A stretch of DNA of 64,000 bases, from positions 496,001-560,000 of the forward strand of contig NZ_CP186925.1 of the NCBI RefSeq assembly GCF_049562855.1, given 5' to 3'. The translations under genes were made by a program, and so were the position numbers. Origin of the DNA: Ruminococcus_C callidus (lineage in GTDB: Bacteria > Bacillota > Clostridia > Oscillospirales > Ruminococcaceae). Under the pieces are notes generated by a model. It was given only the letters and a program-made list of their open reading frames with translations, was not told where the DNA came from and made no database searches. Below, in pieces: positions 59,935 to 64,000 of this stretch; the stretch's first letter is position 1; every line of letters starts with the position of its first letter.

Positions 59935-60702
59935 GATAACCCCTCAGTCAAGCCTGCGGCTTGCCAGCTCCCCTTTCAGGGGAGCCTAGAAAAAAAGCCT
60001 CCCCTGAAAGGGGAGGGGGACCAGCGAAGCTGGTGGAGGGGTTCTTTGTGGAATCTTCTGCTTAATGTGCGAGGTTTTACGGAAGCACCCCTCAGTCACC
60101 TGCGGTGCCAGCTCCCTTTTCAAGGGAGCCTGATAGAAAAAAAGCCTCCCCTGAAAGGGGAGGGGGACCAGCGAAGCTGGTGGAGGGGTTTTTTGTGGAA
60201 TCTTTTACGTAATGTGTGAGGTGTCACAGAAGTACCCCTCAGTCAAGCCTGCGGCTTGCCAGCTCCCCTAAAGGGGAGCCCATGCACCAAAAGGGAGCCT
60301 GATAGAAAAAAGCCTCCCCTGAAAGGGGAGGGGGACCAGCGAAGCTGGTGGAGGGGTTTTTTGTGGAATCTTTTACGTAATGTGTGAGGTGTCACGGAAG
60401 TACCCCTCAGTCAAGCCTACGGCTTGCCAGCTCCCCTTTCAGGGGAGCCTATGCACTAAAAAGGGAGCCTATACAAAAGAGCCTCCCCTTTAGGGGAGGG
60501 GGACCAGCGAAGCTGGTGGAGGGGTTCTTTGTGGAATCTTCTGCTTGGTGTAAAAGATTTATGTAGCAATCCCTCAGTCAGCCTGCGGCTGCCAGCTCAG
60601 CACAAGGCACGCCCTGCGGGTGCCTTTTCAGGGGAGCCTGATAGAAAAAAAGCCTCCCTTGAAAAGGGAGGGGGACCGTCGTTAGACGGTGGAGGGATTC
60701 TC
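59935..60702 (+). repeat. Family 1 palindromic repeat block (about five copies)
   Basis: The largest block in the window, about 770 bp, between pstS and pstC. Two consecutive copies near 60140 and 60310 are almost identical, suggesting recent duplication. Stray GGGAGCCTAT ends lie between units. No gene is supported here. Confidence 0.92.
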
Positions 60703-60772
60703 ACGTGGAATCTTCTGCACAATCAAATCATCATTTATCATTCCACTCTCTCAGAGAGGAGCAAAAACATTC

Positions 60773-61621
60773 ATGAAAAAGTATCGTGAGTCCATTATGA
60801 AAGTGGTCTTTCTGGTGGCAGCCTGCGTGTCCATTCTGGCGGTGGTGCTGATCTGCGGATTCCTGTTCGTCAACGGGTTCCCCGCCATTGCAGAGATCGG
60901 ACCGCTGAAATTCCTGACCGGCGTGATCTGGAAGCCGCAGGAGGGCGAGTTCGGCATTCTCCCCATGATTATCGGCAGCATTTACGCCACCGGTATCGCT
61001 ATTCTGGTGGGGGTGCCCATCGGGCTGCTGTGTTCCGTCTTTATGGCGAGATTCTGCCCGCAAAAGCTGTATAAGATCCTGAAGCCGGCGATTTCTCTGC
61101 TGGCGGGAATCCCTTCCATTGTGTACGGATTCTTCGGACTGGTGGTCATTGTGCCGATCATGCAGAGCATTTTCGGCGTGGGCAAAAGTGTGCTCACTGC
61201 GGGCATTCTGCTGGGCATTATGATCCTGCCCACCATTATCGAAATTTCCGAATCGGCGATCCGTGCCGTGCCCAACAGCTACTACGAAGGCTCGCTGGCA
61301 CTGGGGGCGACACATGAACGCAGCGTGTATTGTGCCACCCTGCCGGCGGCAAAGTCCGGCATCATGGCAGGCATCATTCTGGGCATCGGCAGAGCCATTG
61401 GCGAAACCATGGCGGTCGTCATGATCGCCGGCAACCAGACCGTGATCCCCAAGAGCCTGCTGTCCGGTGTCCGTACCATGACAGCGAATATCGTCATGGA
61501 AATGGGTTACGCAACAGACCTGCACCGAGGAGCACTGATCGGTACCGGCGTGGTATTGTTCGTCTTTATCCTGCTGATCAATGTTTGCTTCTCGCTGGTG
61601 AAGAAAAAGGAGCAGAAATGA
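60773..61621 (+). CDS. pstC: Phosphate ABC transporter permease PstC
   Basis: 282 aa; ATG 60773 after GAGAGGAG. Six membrane helices. The permease coupling loop is EISESAIRAVPNSYYEGSLA + LGAT (about residues 160-185), with ILGIGRAIGETMAVVMIAGN following. It pairs with PstA; its stop overlaps the pstA start (ATGA). Confidence 0.95.
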   Translation: MKKYRESIMKVVFLVAACVSILAVVLICGFLFVNGFPAIAEIGPLKFLTGVIWKPQEGEFGILPMIIGSIYATGIAILVGVPIGLLCSVFMARFCPQKLYKILKPAISLLAGIPSIVYGFFGLVVIVPIMQSIFGVGKSVLTAGILLGIMILPTIIEISESAIRAVPNSYYEGSLALGATHERSVYCATLPAAKSGIMAGIILGIGRAIGETMAVVMIAGNQTVIPKSLLSGVRTMTANIVMEMGYATDLHRGALIGTGVVLFVFILLINVCFSLVKKKEQK

Positions 61622-62520
61622 ACGTGGAAAATACAGCGAAGATCGTGGGCATCAACCACCAGACCTTCCGGCAGAAAATGGCTTCTTATAAGCGGCACCC
61701 CGGCTCACTGGTGGTTCTGCTTCTGACGATTCTGGCGGCAGTCATTACGGTAGGGGTGCTGTTGAGCCTGATCGTTTATATCGTGGTCATGGGCGTGCCG
61801 AATATCCGCCTGTCCATGTTCGCATGGAAGTATACGACCGAAAACTGTTCTATGCTGCCGTCCATTCTGAATACGCTGATGATGACAGTGCTGACACTGG
61901 TGATTGCCGTGCCTATCGGAGTGTTCTCCGCCATTTATCTGGTGGAATACTCCAACCGCGGCAGCAAGTTTCAGATGACACTGGTGAAGATCATTCGTAT
62001 GACCACCGAAACCCTACAGGGAATCCCGTCCATTGTGTTCGGTCTGTTCGGATTTCTGGCGTTTGCCGTGACCTGTAAGTTCAGCTATTCGTTGCTGGGC
62101 GGTGCAATTACAATGGCACTGATGGTACTGCCGCTGATTATGCGTACCACGGAAGAAGCCCTGTTGAGCGTGCCGGATTCCTATCGTGAGGGCAGCTTCG
62201 GACTGGGTGCCGGACGGCTCCGCACCATCTTCCGCATTATCCTGCCCAGTGCTGTTCCCGGTATTCTGGCGGGCATCATTCTGGCAGTTGGTCGAATCGT
62301 CGGTGAAACCGCGGCTCTGATGTACACCGCCGGAACGTCCACCGATGTCTGCACCGGTTTCCTGAAACCCTGCCGGACGCTGGCGGTACATATGTACCAG
62401 CTGCTGTGCGAGGGCAAATACATGGGTGCGGCATACGCCACGGCTGTGGTGCTGCTGGTCATGGTCATTCTCATCAATGCCCTGTCCGGCTATGTGGCAA
62501 AGAAGCTGACGAAAAAGTGA
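61618..62520 (+). CDS. pstA: Phosphate ABC transporter permease PstA
   Basis: 300 aa, start overlapping the pstC stop by 4 nt with RBS AAAAGGAG inside pstC. About 35 cytosolic residues precede six membrane helices. VEYSNRGSKFQMTLVKIIRM, the coupling loop TTEEALLSVPDSYREGSFGL, and GIILAVGRIVGETAALMYTA identify PstA. Confidence 0.95.
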   Translation: MNVENTAKIVGINHQTFRQKMASYKRHPGSLVVLLLTILAAVITVGVLLSLIVYIVVMGVPNIRLSMFAWKYTTENCSMLPSILNTLMMTVLTLVIAVPIGVFSAIYLVEYSNRGSKFQMTLVKIIRMTTETLQGIPSIVFGLFGFLAFAVTCKFSYSLLGGAITMALMVLPLIMRTTEEALLSVPDSYREGSFGLGAGRLRTIFRIILPSAVPGILAGIILAVGRIVGETAALMYTAGTSTDVCTGFLKPCRTLAVHMYQLLCEGKYMGAAYATAVVLLVMVILINALSGYVAKKLTKK

Positions 62521-62555
62521 GTGTGGGTTCGGCGGAATCTTCTGCTTGGTGTAAA

Positions 62556-62933
62556 AGGTTTACGGAAGTACCCCTCAGTCACCTGCGGTGACAGCTCCCC
62601 TAAAGGGGAGCCTAAACACCAAAAGGGAGCCTAGATATAAAAGAGCCTCCCCTGAAAGGGGAGGGGGACCAGCGAAGCTGGTGGAGGGGTTCTTCTGTAG
62701 AATCTTCTGCTTGGTGTAAAGGCTTTACGTAATAATCCCTCAGTCAAGCCTGCGGCTTGCCAGCTCCCTTTTCAAGGGAGCCTAGTGGAAAAAGCCTCCC
62801 TTGAAAAGGGAGGGGGACCGTCGATAGACGGTGGAGGGATTCTTCTGTGAAATCTTTTGCTTGGTGTAAAGGCTTTACGTAATAATCCCTCAGTCAGCCT
62901 GCGGCTGCCAGCTCCCTTTTCAAGGGAGCCTGA
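62556..62933 (+). repeat. Family 1 palindromic repeat block (two and a half copies)
   Basis: Lies between pstA and pstB, so it would be inside the operon transcript. The last copies use the GTCGATAGACGG hairpin variant. Confidence 0.9.
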
Positions 62934-62992
62934 TGAAAGAGGATACCTGAAAGACCACCGCCCACCCACATCTTATGAGGAGAAAAACAACT

Positions 62993-63742
62993 ATGGCAAA
63001 ATTTGCGATTCACAACATGGACTTGTACTACAACACGTTCCATGCCCTGAAAAATATCAATCTGGAATTGCCGGAACATGAGGTCAGTGCCTTTATCGGC
63101 CCCTCCGGCTGCGGCAAGTCTACGCTGCTGAAATCCCTGAACCGGATGAACGATCTGGTGGAGGGCTGCAAGATCACTGGTGACATTCGTCTGGACGGCG
63201 AGGACATCTACGGCGATATGGACGTGAACCTGCTGCGGAAGCGGGTGGGTATGGTGTTCCAGAAAGCGAACCCGTTCCCCATGAGCATCTACGACAACAT
63301 CGCCTATGGCCCCCGTACCCACGGCATTCATTCCAAGGCGAAGCTGGACGAGATTGTGGAAAATTCCCTGCGGAGTGCGGCGATCTGGGACGAGGTCAAA
63401 GACCGTCTGAACAAGAGTGCACTGGGCATGTCCGGCGGACAGCAGCAGCGGCTCTGTATCGCACGGGCACTGGCAGTACAGCCGGAAGTGCTCCTCATGG
63501 ACGAACCCACCAGTGCACTGGATCCGATCTCCACTTCCAAGGTGGAAGATCTGGTGCTGTCACTGAAAAAGGACTATACCATTATTATTGTAACCCACAA
63601 CATGCAGCAGGCAACCCGTGTGTCTGACCGCACCGCGTTCTTTCTGCTGGGAGAAGTGGTGGAATATGCCGAAACAGAACAGCTGTTTTCCAAGCCGCAG
63701 GATCAGCGGACAGAGGACTATATTTCAGGGAGGTTCGGATAA
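62993..63742 (+). CDS. pstB: Phosphate ABC transporter ATP-binding protein PstB
   Basis: 249 aa; ATG 62993 following ATGAGGAGAAAAACAACT. Walker A GPSGCGKSTLLKSLNRMNDL, Q-loop VFQKANPFPMSIYDNI, signature LGMSGGQQQRLCIARALA, Walker B VLLMDEPTSALDP and the H-loop IIVTHNMQQATRVSD. The HNMQQA and NRMNDL segments are specific for PstB among ABC ATPases. It overlaps the phoU start by one base. Confidence 0.97.
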   Translation: MAKFAIHNMDLYYNTFHALKNINLELPEHEVSAFIGPSGCGKSTLLKSLNRMNDLVEGCKITGDIRLDGEDIYGDMDVNLLRKRVGMVFQKANPFPMSIYDNIAYGPRTHGIHSKAKLDEIVENSLRSAAIWDEVKDRLNKSALGMSGGQQQRLCIARALAVQPEVLLMDEPTSALDPISTSKVEDLVLSLKKDYTIIIVTHNMQQATRVSDRTAFFLLGEVVEYAETEQLFSKPQDQRTEDYISGRFG

Positions 63743-64000
63743 TGAGAGAACACTACGAAGCACAGCTGACAACGCTGAATACCGAAATGATTCAAATGGG
63801 AGCACTCTGCGAAGATGCCATTTCCGGTGCCATTCAGGCACTGCTGGAGGACGACAAGCACCTTGCCGAAAAAGTCGGCAGCATTGAAATGGAGATCGAC
63901 CAGCACGAACGGGATATTGAACGGCTCTGTATGCGGCTTTTGCTGATGCAGCAGCCGGTGGCGACCGACCTGCGTGTGGTTTCTTCTGCCCTGAAAATGA
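63742..64000 (+). CDS. phoU: Phosphate signalling regulator PhoU, partial
   Basis: The first 86 residues are visible, then the window ends. It starts MREHYEAQLTTLNTEMIQMG; EIDQHERDIERLCMRLLLMQ and QPVATDLRVVSSALKM are the metal-binding and family motifs of PhoU. It links PstB activity to PhoR signalling. The ATG overlaps the pstB stop codon (TAATG), giving tight coupling. Confidence 0.95.
   Translation, partial: MREHYEAQLTTLNTEMIQMGALCEDAISGAIQALLEDDKHLAEKVGSIEMEIDQHERDIERLCMRLLLMQQPVATDLRVVSSALKM

Overview
The window looks like a chromosomal segment of a Ruminococcus-like member of the Oscillospiraceae (Bacillota). The evidence is an IspH fused to S1 domains, a secreted GH10 xylanase ending in a type I dockerin (a cellulosome part), Clostridia-type gene neighbourhoods (cmk-plsC-ispH, yceD-rpmF, der-plsY-gpsA) and GC-rich codons. 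Assignment is by gene content only; no rRNA or tRNA gene was recognised.

Layout. 1-15.2 kb, mostly minus strand: isoprenoid, lipid and nucleotide housekeeping (ispH-S1, plsC, cmk, a flavoprotein), a TrkA/TrkH potassium system, a DUF3006 protein plus a ComEC-like metallo-hydrolase lipoprotein, a YgiQ radical SAM protein, FtsK/SpoIIIE, a TepA-type protease and a flavin reductase. 15.4-23.7 kb, plus strand: sialate O-acetylesterase, a small membrane protein, RlmB, a degenerate P-type ATPase-like protein and an LCP-family envelope protein with a Tyr/Gln/Gly repeat tract. 24-30 kb, minus: purL and mtaB. 30-44 kb, plus: an HPr-like protein, a D,D-carboxypeptidase homologue with degenerate active-site motifs, pgi, a small P-loop protein, yceD-rpmF, der-plsY-gpsA, a LysR regulator, a DnaC-like loader and two zinc-ribbon membrane proteins. 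45-50.7 kb: a GH2 glycosidase, a DUF3783 protein and the xylanase.

50.9-57.6 kb is the most unusual part. Twelve compact modules each carry a short hydrophobic peptide gene ending in a Lys/Arg tail and a convergent antisense promoter. The peptide mRNA and the antisense RNA share one bidirectional terminator, the layout of type I toxin-antitoxin loci of the TxpA/RatA or Fst kind. Five modules point right and seven point left. They flank, as inverted arrays, a two-gene cassette: a family 2 glycosyltransferase and a Gly-X-Thr collagen-like protein. The array borders next to the cassette are 57-bp inverted repeats.

After the arrays come a phage-type replisome organiser gene and a pst phosphate-uptake operon (pstS, pstC, pstA, pstB, phoU cut by the window edge).

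Two families of dispersed palindromic repeats fill most intergenic space. Family 1 (about 130-220 bp) is a chain of small hairpins with optional inserted hairpin modules and occurs in about 20 intergenic blocks. Family 2 (about 170 bp full length, with GGCAATACC-type inverted ends) repeatedly sits directly after stop codons.
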